Of a stretch of 64,000 bases of DNA, positions 33,381-40,078 are shown in pieces. How positions within the stretch are numbered: the stretch's first letter is position 1; every line of letters begins with the position of its first letter. The notes below the pieces were generated by a model. The model saw only the letters and a list, made by a program, of their open reading frames with translations, was not told the DNA's origin and did no database searches. This stretch comes from Sphingomonas_R arantia (lineage in GTDB: Bacteria; Pseudomonadota; Alphaproteobacteria; Sphingomonadales; Sphingomonadaceae), in NCBI RefSeq assembly GCF_042682045.1, contig NZ_JBHUGS010000001.1:1054001-1118000 (forward strand), written 5' to 3'. Both the position numbers and the translations under genes were made by a program.

Positions 33381-34489
33381 GCGAACAGCGCCTTTGGCAG
33401 ATGGGTGATGCGGCAGGCGAGGTCGGCCTCTCCGCTGGCGACGATATAGTGGTCGCCGGCGTCGACGATGCCGGTGGTGAACACGACCGGGGTGGGGAGG
33501 TAAAGCAGGTCGGCGATCGGGGCGGTGAGGGTGGGGGAGGCCTCGATCAGCGGGGTGGTGTCCTCGATCCTGACGATTTTGGTCGGGTCTGTCGCGTCGA
33601 GTAGTGCCCAGAAGGTGCGGTAGATGCCGACTTTCTCACGGGTTTCGACGCCGTGGTAGAGCATCAGCCAGCCGGCGGGTGTGAGGATGGGGGGTGTGCC
33701 GCCGCCGATCTTCATGGCGGACATGCTGCCTTTGCGCGCGCGCAGGCCGGGGGCGGAGAGCGGGCGCCAGTGGAGCGCGTCGGGCGAGCGGGCGAGGTTG
33801 ATCGCGGGGCCGCCGGCATAGGGGCTTTCGGGCGGGTAGGCGAAATAGACCTCGCCGAGCGGGCGGGTGAGCGCGTGGTAGGCGCCGTCGATCAGCCCTT
33901 CGAACAGGAGCATGTCCTTGTTCTGGTGATCGAGCACGATCCCTTCGAGCCGGTAGTCGAGCCCGTTGTCGGAGACGTGGAGCGTGGTGCTGTGGCGTTC
34001 CGCGCTGACCGAGCAGGTGGTCATGTACCAACGGTCGCCGATCCGGCTGATGCGGGCGTCCTCCACGCCGTAGTCCTGGTAGCCGGCAGCGGGGGCGATG
34101 GCGCGGTCATAGTGGGTGGCAACGATCTGGCGGCCGGTGGGGCCGAGTTCGACGGGGAGCAGCCAGGAGAGCGAGGTGAGGCCGAGCATGCGGTGCGGGC
34201 GGCCGCGCAGTTCGAACTGGCGGGGGTCGGCCATGTCGACATTGGCGAGCGGGTGCGCGTCGAGGACGTAGCCGGTCGGTGTCCAGCGGATGGCGCGGAC
34301 GTGGTCGTCAACGACCGGTTCGGAGAGGGCCTCGGCGATGCGGACCATCATGAGGAGGTTGCCGGAGGGGAGCCGGGTGAAGCCGGGGTTGAACGCGCCG
34401 AGCACGTAGGTGGTCGCGTCGAGCGTGGCGCGGAGCGGGGAGCGCGACAGGTCGACGTCGGCGGGGGTGAAGATGAGCGCGTCGTGCAT
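33377..34489 (-). CDS. GH130-like beta-mannoside phosphorylase/hydrolase family protein
   Basis: A 370-residue five-bladed beta-propeller-type protein resembling GH130 glycoside phosphorylases. Seen are NPGFTRLPSGNLLMMVRIAE near the N-terminus, DYGVEDARISRIGDRWYM (the ED pair of the catalytic region) and KIGGGTPPILTPAGWLMLYHG. Family enzymes phosphorolyse or hydrolyse beta-mannosides. ATG 34489 is the start; the frame runs on upstream only because family D repeat DNA happens to be open. It is translationally coupled to the GH13 gene. Confidence 0.82.
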   Translation of the reverse strand: MHDALIFTPADVDLSRSPLRATLDATTYVLGAFNPGFTRLPSGNLLMMVRIAEALSEPVVDDHVRAIRWTPTGYVLDAHPLANVDMADPRQFELRGRPHRMLGLTSLSWLLPVELGPTGRQIVATHYDRAIAPAAGYQDYGVEDARISRIGDRWYMTTCSVSAERHSTTLHVSDNGLDYRLEGIVLDHQNKDMLLFEGLIDGAYHALTRPLGEVYFAYPPESPYAGGPAINLARSPDALHWRPLSAPGLRARKGSMSAMKIGGGTPPILTPAGWLMLYHGVETREKVGIYRTFWALLDATDPTKIVRIEDTTPLIEASPTLTAPIADLLYLPTPVVFTTGIVDAGDHYIVASGEADLACRITHLPKALFA

Positions 34490-34533
34490 GCTGGGTTGAC
34501 CTGTGGTTCGGCTTGCTCGGATGCCGGGTGTTG

Positions 34534-34623
34534 TACCCCCGCGGATGCGGGGGTCCAGGGTGGCGTCGAAGTACGGCACCTTGGGTCCGGACGCTCAGCT
34601 GGACCCCCGCATCCGCGGGGGTG
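34534..34623. repeat. Family D double-hairpin repeat, copy 2
   Basis: ACCCCCGCGGATGCGGGGGT and ACCCCCGCATCCGCGGGGGT stand about 45 bases apart, each self-complementary and mutually inverted. The layout matches 15218-15306. It separates the SDR gene from the GH130 gene. Confidence 0.85.
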
Positions 34624-34645
34624 CGGTGCGTGCGCGTGGAGCCGG

Positions 34646-35425
34646 TTACATGATGCCGGGGAAGATGCCGCCGTCGATGAGGAGGCTCTGGCCGGTGATG
34701 TAGCCGGCCATGTCGGAGCAGAGGAAGGCGCAGGCGGCGCCGAATTCGGCGGGCGTGCCGAGCCGTTTGGCGGGGATGGTGGCCAGGCGGTCGGCCAGGA
34801 TGTCGGCGGCGGGGCGGCCCGATGCCTTGGCCTGCCCCGCGACGAGCGAGGTGATGCGGTCGGTGTCGAAGCTGCCCGGCAGGAGATGGTTGATCGTGAC
34901 ATTGGCGTGCGCGACCGAGCGGGCGACGCCGGCGAGGTAGCCGGTGAGGCCGGCGCGCGCGCCGCTGGACAGGTCGAGGCCGGCAAGCGGCATCTTGACC
35001 GAGCCGGAGGTGATGTTGACGATCCGGCCGAAGCGGCGGTCGACCATGCCGTCGATTACGGCGCGGACGAGCAAGGCGGGGGCGATCATGTTCGCCTCCA
35101 GCCCGGTCAGCATGGCGTCGCGGTCGACCATCCGGAAATCGCGCGCGGGCGGGCCGCCATTGTTGTTCACGAGGATATCGACGTGCGGCACGGCGGCGAG
35201 GATGGCGGTGCGGCCGGCCTCGGTCGACAGGTCGGCGGCGACGGCGATGACGTCCGCACCGGTTTCCTGGTGGATCTCGGCGGCGGTGGCCTCCAGTTTG
35301 TCGGCGTCGCGGCCGTTGATGACGACGCGGGCGCCTGCGCGGGCGAGTTCGAGTGCGCAGGCCCGGCCGAGCCCGCGGCTGGACGCGCAGACGATGGCGG
35401 TGCGATCGGCGATGTTCAGGTTCAT
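34646..35425 (-). CDS. SDR-family oxidoreductase with altered active site
   Basis: A 259-residue short-chain dehydrogenase fold. The cofactor loop is CASSRGLGRA (residues 13-22), with VNNNGG at 87-91 and Ser140 in VNITSGS. At the place of the catalytic YxxxK the protein has Ser153 and Arg157 (LSSGARAGL), so the usual Tyr and Lys are both missing. The C-terminal CSDMAGYITGQSLLIDGG is normal. Many FabG-like proteins with this change exist and their activity is unclear. GAGGGAAG precedes ATG 35425. The gene is divergent from the secretion-like operon at 35528. Confidence 0.85.
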   Translation of the reverse strand: MNLNIADRTAIVCASSRGLGRACALELARAGARVVINGRDADKLEATAAEIHQETGADVIAVAADLSTEAGRTAILAAVPHVDILVNNNGGPPARDFRMVDRDAMLTGLEANMIAPALLVRAVIDGMVDRRFGRIVNITSGSVKMPLAGLDLSSGARAGLTGYLAGVARSVAHANVTINHLLPGSFDTDRITSLVAGQAKASGRPAADILADRLATIPAKRLGTPAEFGAACAFLCSDMAGYITGQSLLIDGGIFPGIM

Positions 35426-35527
35426 GGGCGCTTCCCTCGGGCGGTTCGGGTGCGACCTTGGTGCAGCGCCGCGGGTTGGGCAATGCCGGTCTGGCGGAGC
35501 GCCCCCGGTCCGCGCTATGCGGACGCG

Positions 35528-36367
35528 ATGTCACGCTTGCCCCCGCCGACGCCAGCCGACCTGGGGGATATCGACCCGGCGTTCCTGCGCGCGCACGGGA
35601 TCGTGCCGGTCGCGGTGACGGACGGGCGGCTGGTGGTGACGATGCCCGACCCGGAGGATCAGGCGCTGATCGCGACGCTGGCCTTTGCCGCGCGGCGGCC
35701 GGTGGTAGCGCAGGCTGCTGAGGTCGAGGTTGCCGCGCCGGTTGCGCGGCCTGCGCCGAGTCTGGCTGCTGGGTTGTTCGGGGCGATCGGCGGGGATCGG
35801 TCGGGTGACTGGCTGGCGGTCGAGATGGTCGCGCAGTTGGTGGCGGACGGGGTGGAACTCGAACCCGCAGTGGCGCGGGTGCGGGCGTTGCATCCGGAGC
35901 GGGCGGAGCTGCTCGATCGGATTGTGGCGGGGGCTTTGCCGGCCGGGTGGGACGAGGTTGGTGGTGCGTCTGCTGATTTGCCCGCGGTGGCGGCGGCAAT
36001 GCGGTGTGAGTTGGAGTGTGGGGCGGCTTTGCGCCAGGCGGTTGCCCTGGTGGCGCTGGTTGCGATCGTGGCGGTGGTGACGGTCGGGATGTGGAGTTTG
36101 GCTTTGCTGCCGGCGGTGTTGCCGATGCGTGGTGCGGTGGTGGCGTGGTCCGGGGCGCGGCGGGATGGTCGTGCGCTGGCGGTGGGGACGGATGTGGCAT
36201 CGGTTACGCCGGCCGAGCGTGACCGGGTGGCGGCTGGTGGTGCGGTGGTGCCGGTGATCGCGGCGGTGCAGGACCGCGCTCTGCTGACGATCCGCGATGC
36301 GGGCGGGCGGGCGGCGGTGGCGATGCTGCTCGTGCTGGCCGTGCTGGTGGTGGTGCGGCTTGGTTGA
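35528..36367 (+). CDS. GspE N-terminal (MshEN) domain joined to a half GspF-like membrane region
   Basis: A 279-residue protein with no close full-length family that I recognise. Residues 12-60 (DIDPAFLRAHGIVPVAVTDG, LVVTMPDPED) look like the N-terminal domain of GspE/MshE ATPases. A Pro/Ala linker follows. Residues 94-200 (WLAVEMVAQLVADGVELEPA then a hydrophobic helix ending LLPAVLP) resemble one GspF cytoplasmic repeat plus its membrane helix. A second hydrophobic segment is at 263-277. No Walker motifs are present, so this is not an ATPase. It is the first gene of a four-gene operon of secretion-platform-like proteins. Confidence 0.6.
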   Translation: MSRLPPPTPADLGDIDPAFLRAHGIVPVAVTDGRLVVTMPDPEDQALIATLAFAARRPVVAQAAEVEVAAPVARPAPSLAAGLFGAIGGDRSGDWLAVEMVAQLVADGVELEPAVARVRALHPERAELLDRIVAGALPAGWDEVGGASADLPAVAAAMRCELECGAALRQAVALVALVAIVAVVTVGMWSLALLPAVLPMRGAVVAWSGARRDGRALAVGTDVASVTPAERDRVAAGGAVVPVIAAVQDRALLTIRDAGGRAAVAMLLVLAVLVVVRLG

Positions 36368-36377
36368 GGGCGCGCCT

Positions 36378-37142
36378 GTGACGATGGACGCGGGGGCGGT
36401 CGACGGCTCTGCTGAGGGCTTGGCGGCGTTGCGCGCGGACGCTGTGGCGGTTCGGTTGGATGCGGCGGATGTGTTGTCGTTGGTGGTCGATGTGCCCGGG
36501 GCGGTGACGCGGGCGGCGGTGGCGCGGGCTTTGGCGGGGCGGGCGCCGGTGGCTTTGGGGCGGTTATACTGGGGGTTTGAGGCTGGCGAGGATGGCCTCG
36601 TGCGGGTGGCGATGGCGCATCGCGATCGGGTGGATGTGGTGCTGGCCGATTTGCGGGCGGAGGATGTCGTGCCGGGGGCGGTGATCGCGGACGGCATCGT
36701 AGTGACGGCGGACGTGCCTGCGGAGCAGCCGGCGTGGTTGTGGTTGCTGGTGGTGGTGCCGTTGCTGACCGGTGTCGGTGGCTGGGTGCTGGCGCGGGCG
36801 GGGGAGGCGCGGATCGCGCGGTTGGCGCCGCTGGCGGATGCGCGCGCGGCGGATGTGGCGGCGCAGGCGGGCGCGGTGGCGGTGTTTGCGCGGCCGGGGG
36901 TGAGCGAGGTGCTGGGGCGGCTGGACGAGGTTTTGCCGGCGGGGGCGACGTTGCATTCGGCCGGCATGGGGGCGGGCGGTGTGGTGGAGTTCGCGATCGA
37001 TACGACCGATCCGGTGGTGCTGCGCGATGCGTTGGGGCGCGATGCGATGTTGCGGCGGGCACGGACGGTGTCGCAGGAGATGGTGGCGGACCGCGGGATC
37101 CGCATGACGATGCGGATTGACCAGTGGACGGGGCGACCATGA
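36378..37142 (+). CDS. GspL/PilN-like inner-membrane platform protein
   Basis: A 254-residue bitopic membrane protein. The cytoplasmic N-terminal 115 residues are followed by a membrane helix (PAWLWLLVVVPLLTGVGGWV), a short coiled-coil-like stretch and a periplasmic ferredoxin-like domain (VSEVLGRLDEVLPAGATL). This is the layout of GspL and PilN. The N-terminal part is much shorter than the actin-like domain of full GspL. The GTG start has GAGGG 7 bases upstream, and ATG 36384 is an alternative. The stop overlaps the next ATG. Confidence 0.6.
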   Translation: MTMDAGAVDGSAEGLAALRADAVAVRLDAADVLSLVVDVPGAVTRAAVARALAGRAPVALGRLYWGFEAGEDGLVRVAMAHRDRVDVVLADLRAEDVVPGAVIADGIVVTADVPAEQPAWLWLLVVVPLLTGVGGWVLARAGEARIARLAPLADARAADVAAQAGAVAVFARPGVSEVLGRLDEVLPAGATLHSAGMGAGGVVEFAIDTTDPVVLRDALGRDAMLRRARTVSQEMVADRGIRMTMRIDQWTGRP

Positions 37143-37567
37143 AGGACATGGTCCGGTTCGGGGTGCTGGCGGCGCTGGTGCTTGGCGCGTCGCTGTGGGG
37201 GGCGGCGATGGTGCGGCGGTTGAACGGCGTGCGGCTGCGCGAGGCGGCGATGCTGGCGGTGGTGCGGGCGCCGCGGCCAGTGCGGGCGGATGGCGACCCC
37301 GTGGCGCTGGTGCGGGCGGCGGCGGTGGGGTCGGGGGTGAGCGTGCTGCGGTTGTCGGCGGCGGGGCGGGTCCGCGGGCGGGCTCGGGCGCTGGTGACGC
37401 TGGTCGGGCCCGAGGCGGCGATGCGCGCGCTGCTGGCGGCGCTGGAGAGCGGGCGGCCGGCGGTGCGCTTTGCGGACTGGCGGTTGCGCGCGGAGCCGGG
37501 GGCGGCGGACCGGTTGCGGTTCGAGGGGACGGCTCTGGTCTGGTCGCCCGATCGGCGGGGGCGGTGA
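37139..37567 (+). CDS. GspM/PilO-like inner-membrane platform protein
   Basis: A 142-residue protein with one N-terminal membrane helix (about residues 5-23), a short linker and a C-terminal ferredoxin-like domain (ARALVTLVGPEAAMRALLAA, PAVRFADWRLR). It has the size and order of GspM. It overlaps both neighbours (ATGA with the GspL-like gene, one base with the next), so it is part of a tightly coupled operon. Sequence similarity to the gspM gene at 46976 is low by eye. Confidence 0.55.
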   Translation: MKDMVRFGVLAALVLGASLWGAAMVRRLNGVRLREAAMLAVVRAPRPVRADGDPVALVRAAAVGSGVSVLRLSAAGRVRGRARALVTLVGPEAAMRALLAALESGRPAVRFADWRLRAEPGAADRLRFEGTALVWSPDRRGR

Positions 37568-37971
37568 TGCGGCGTGCGACCTGGATCGCGGGGGCGGTGG
37601 CGCTCCTCGTGCCCGTCATCCTGTTGTGGAACCGTGTGGCGGTGTCGGTGGTGCCCGTCGCTTCGGCAGCGGCTGTGTTGCGGCCGGTTCCGGTCAGCGC
37701 GCCGACGCGGCGGTTGTTCGGGGGTGGGCTCGACGATCCGTCCGTCGCTGACGTCGTGGCGGGCGGGGAGGGCGATGCGCCGGTGCTGGTCGGCGTGGTC
37801 GGGCGGTTGCCCGATGCGGCGGTGGCGCTGGTCCGCGACGCGGACGGACGGAGCCGGCCGGTCGCAGTGGGCGAGCTGGCCGGCACCTGGCGGCTGGAGG
37901 GGCTGGCCGCGGACCGCGCGGTGTTCGCGCGGGGCACGGAGCGGGTGCGGGTCAGGCTGGCCGGGGAATGA
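37567..37971 (+). CDS. GspC/PilP-like periplasmic platform protein
   Basis: A 134-residue protein with an N-terminal membrane helix (WIAGAVALLVPVILLWN). A small periplasmic beta domain (VLVGVVGRLPDAAVALVRDA, GTWRLEGLAADRAVFARG) has the alternating pattern of the GspC homology region, which contacts the secretin. It lacks the PDZ domain of the full gspC at 43526. It is the last gene of the operon, and its end overlaps the convergent SulP transporter gene by 20 bases. Confidence 0.55.
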   Translation: MRRATWIAGAVALLVPVILLWNRVAVSVVPVASAAAVLRPVPVSAPTRRLFGGGLDDPSVADVVAGGEGDAPVLVGVVGRLPDAAVALVRDADGRSRPVAVGELAGTWRLEGLAADRAVFARGTERVRVRLAGE

Positions 37972-39451
37972 CCGGGCCGGCCTCGACGTCGGTCAGTGGC
38001 GCGTGGCGATCGACGAGGATCGCGCTCGCCTGGTTCAGGCCGACGACCTGAACCTGCGTGCCGTGGCGTTGCAACATCGTCACGACATGCTGCAACGCGC
38101 CGACCGCGGTGACATCCCACAGATGCGCGGCGGTCAGATCGATCCGCACCGCGCGGGCGGTTTCGCGCAGGTCGAACTTGTCCGCGAAGATATCCGCGCT
38201 GGCGAAGAAGACCTGGCCCGACACGGTGTAGATCCGCGTGTCGGTGGCCGCGTCGTGATCGACCGCCACGTCCATCATGCGCGTCACCTTGAACGCGAAG
38301 AACACGCCGCTGAGCGCCACGCCGACCATGACGCCGGCCGACAGATCGTGCGTCGCGACAGTCACGGCGACGGTCGCCAGCATGACGACGCCCGACACCT
38401 TCGGATGGCGCGCCAGATCGCGGAGGGAGCCCCATGAGAAGGTGCTGATCGACACCATGATCATGATCGCGACGAGGGCGGCGACGGGCACCTGCGCCAC
38501 CCAGGGGCGGAGCGGGACCATGACGATAAGCAGGAACACGCCCGCGACCAAGGTCGACAGCCGACCACGCCCGCCGTAGCGGACATTGCCGACCGTCTGG
38601 CCGATCATGCCGCAGCCGGCAATGCCGCCGAACAGCCCGGCCGCGACATTGGCGACGCCGAGGCCGGTGCATTCGCGCGCCTTGTCGCTGCCCGTCTCGG
38701 TCAGTTCGTCGACGACGCCCGCGGTCATCATCGATTCGAGCAGGCCGACCGCCGCCATGGCGAACGCGTAGGGCGCGACGATTCGGAGCGTATCCCAGCC
38801 GAGCGGGACATTGGGGAAGGCGAAGCTGGGCAACGACGCGGGCAGCCGGCCGAGATCGGCGATCGTGGCGACCGGCATCGGGAACAGCGTCGCCACGATC
38901 GTCAGCACGACGATGCAGACGAGCGGCGAGGGGATGACGGTGGTCACCCGCGGCAGCAGGTAGATGATCGCGAGGCCGCCGGCGACCATCGCGTAGGTAT
39001 GCCAGCTGACGTCGATCAGCTGCGGCAGCTGCGCGGAGAAGATCAGGATGGCGAGCGCGTTGACGAAGCCGGTGCGGACCGATTTCGACACGAACCGCAT
39101 GAGGATGTCGAGCTTGCACAGCCCGAACAGGATCTGGAACAGGCCGGCCAGGACCGTCGCGGCGAGCAGATATTGCAGGCCGTGACTGTGGACGAGGGCG
39201 GCCACGACCAGCGCGACCGATCCGGCGGCGCCCGAGATCATGGCCGGGCGGCCGCCGACCAGCGCGATGACGATGCCGATGACGAAGGAGGCGAACAACC
39301 CCACCTCCGGATCGATGCCGGCGACGAACGCGAAGGCGATCACCTCCGGAATGAGCGCGAAGGTGGCGACCATGCCGGCCAGCGTGTCGCGACGCACGCC
39401 GCCGAGACCGTCAAACCATTCGGCCCGGTAGCGGGATAAAGCAGATGTCAT
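37952..39451 (-). CDS. SulP-family inorganic anion transporter
   Basis: A 499-residue membrane transporter of the SulP/SLC26 family. The helical domain opens DTLAGMVATFALIPEVIAFAF. Conserved stretches are PAMISGAAGSVALVVAALV and GGIAGCGMIGQTVGNVRYGGRGRLST. A C-terminal STAS domain starts near residue 385 (IYTVSGQVFFASADIFADKF, ending TAAHLWDVTAVGALQHV). Family members carry sulfate, bicarbonate or other anions. ATG 39451 was chosen over an extended frame. A structured leader upstream (39540-39590) may regulate it. Confidence 0.92.
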   Translation of the reverse strand: MTSALSRYRAEWFDGLGGVRRDTLAGMVATFALIPEVIAFAFVAGIDPEVGLFASFVIGIVIALVGGRPAMISGAAGSVALVVAALVHSHGLQYLLAATVLAGLFQILFGLCKLDILMRFVSKSVRTGFVNALAILIFSAQLPQLIDVSWHTYAMVAGGLAIIYLLPRVTTVIPSPLVCIVVLTIVATLFPMPVATIADLGRLPASLPSFAFPNVPLGWDTLRIVAPYAFAMAAVGLLESMMTAGVVDELTETGSDKARECTGLGVANVAAGLFGGIAGCGMIGQTVGNVRYGGRGRLSTLVAGVFLLIVMVPLRPWVAQVPVAALVAIMIMVSISTFSWGSLRDLARHPKVSGVVMLATVAVTVATHDLSAGVMVGVALSGVFFAFKVTRMMDVAVDHDAATDTRIYTVSGQVFFASADIFADKFDLRETARAVRIDLTAAHLWDVTAVGALQHVVTMLQRHGTQVQVVGLNQASAILVDRHAPLTDVEAGPVIPRPA

Positions 39452-39760
39452 GTGAAAAACTCGCAGACCGCGCAGCGGGACCGCCCGGTGTCGACCGGCG
39501 GTAAATCCAAGCATGCGCATTCGCGTTGTCCGGCGGATCGGCGGCCGGAATAGCCACCCGGATTTGCACCGGGCTCCTAGTGAGTGCTGCGGCGGTTAGC
39601 GGATTGCGGGGCGGGGGGCAAGGCTGGCGCCGATACGGGGCTGCTCGCTTCTACAAAGGCCAGTTCTACGGTTTATTATGAAGATTAAATTGCGTCTGGG
39701 GGACGATCATAAACATCTGTGGACCGGTATGTTTGAGCTTGGCTGATGACAGAACCCGCC
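39452..39760. other. Leader of SulP and left edge of the low-GC island
   Basis: The first 150 bases are the SulP leader. From about 39650 the composition drops sharply (ATTATGAAGATTAAATTGCG near 39675), marking the beginning of the low-GC reverse-transcriptase island. No gene is seen in this stretch. Confidence 0.55.
39540..39590 (-). promoter_or_regulatory. Structured leader upstream of the SulP gene, possible sul1-like motif
   Basis: On the minus strand, about 90-150 bases before the SulP start, CCCGG-TGCAAAT-CCGGG forms a hairpin. It is flanked by AGGAGC and by GTGGCTATTCCGGCCGCC, which can pair further. Conserved leader motifs (named sul1) are known before sulfate transporter genes in alphaproteobacteria. 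I cannot confirm a match to that consensus by eye. Confidence 0.4.
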
Positions 39761-39889
39761 TTATAAACAGGAGGTCCCCAGGATTGGCTGACGGATACAA
39801 TCGTTGCAACGTGCAACCCGCAATACGAGCAACATGACCACGGCGATGCCGAGGACATGCCAATCCGCGAGTTCGACGATCTGGTTCAT
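39761..39889 (-). CDS. Possible 42-residue single-span membrane protein
   Basis: A short frame reading MNQIVELADWHVLGI then VVMLLVLRVARC and ending in a Cys-containing tail (CNDCIRQPILGTSCL). The middle 17 residues would span a membrane. GAGG lies 7 bases before ATG 39889; another ATG is two codons upstream. The first half has host-like GC-rich codons and the second half AT-rich ones, so the gene may be a native small gene truncated by the island, or an accessory gene of the reverse transcriptase. Unconfirmed. Confidence 0.35.
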   Translation of the reverse strand: MNQIVELADWHVLGIAVVMLLVLRVARCNDCIRQPILGTSCL

Positions 39890-39933
39890 GAGCATGCCTC
39901 GGACAACCTCTTCGATTCTATTATACCACTTAG

Positions 39934-40074
39934 CGTTCTAGACCCGCATCGACGAGCAGCCTTTTAAAAGGTGTAACAGAGGTGGATTGTGGTGTGCGTC
40001 CGGAGGCATCCAGCTTAGGTTGGGGTTTCGGGTCAAGACTGGCCTCCGGACTCTGCTACTGGTACATCTAATAG
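39934..40074 (+). ncRNA. Candidate structured RNA preceding the reverse transcriptase
   Basis: A stretch of about 140 bases without a clear gene contains a perfect 10-bp inverted repeat (GTCCGGAGGC at 39998-40007, GCCTCCGGAC at 40042-40051) enclosing a 34-base loop. CCTTTTAAAAGG occurs at 39960-39971. A weak promoter, CGGACA-N16-TATACC, ends at 39927. Several defence reverse transcriptases use a noncoding RNA directly upstream of the gene as template. The extent and the RNA itself are inferred. Confidence 0.4.
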
Positions 40075-40078
40075 ATGT
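40064..40078 (+). promoter_or_regulatory. Hairpin enclosing the reverse transcriptase start codon
   Basis: ACATCT and AGATGT pair perfectly around AAT, and the ATG of the reverse transcriptase (40075-40077) lies inside the 3' arm. There is no Shine-Dalgarno sequence nearby. Translation is therefore probably restrained unless this hairpin is opened. Confidence 0.5.

Noticed and set aside
34490..34579. N-terminal extension of the GH130-like protein to 34579
   Set aside because: The added residues (DPRIRGGTTPG) are translated repeat D, and ATG 34489 directly precedes the conserved part.
36564..39119. An 851-codon minus-strand frame spanning the secretion-platform operon and part of the SulP gene
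   Set aside because: It crosses two real genes in different contexts and is composed of Pro/Ala/Thr-rich shadow sequence.
39934..40069. The stop-free 45-codon frame before the reverse transcriptase as a proven endless-ORF template
   Set aside because: A stretch of this length is open by chance in about one in ten cases per frame, and I could not find matching template boundaries or a repeat unit divisible by three. Kept only as a test in the findings.
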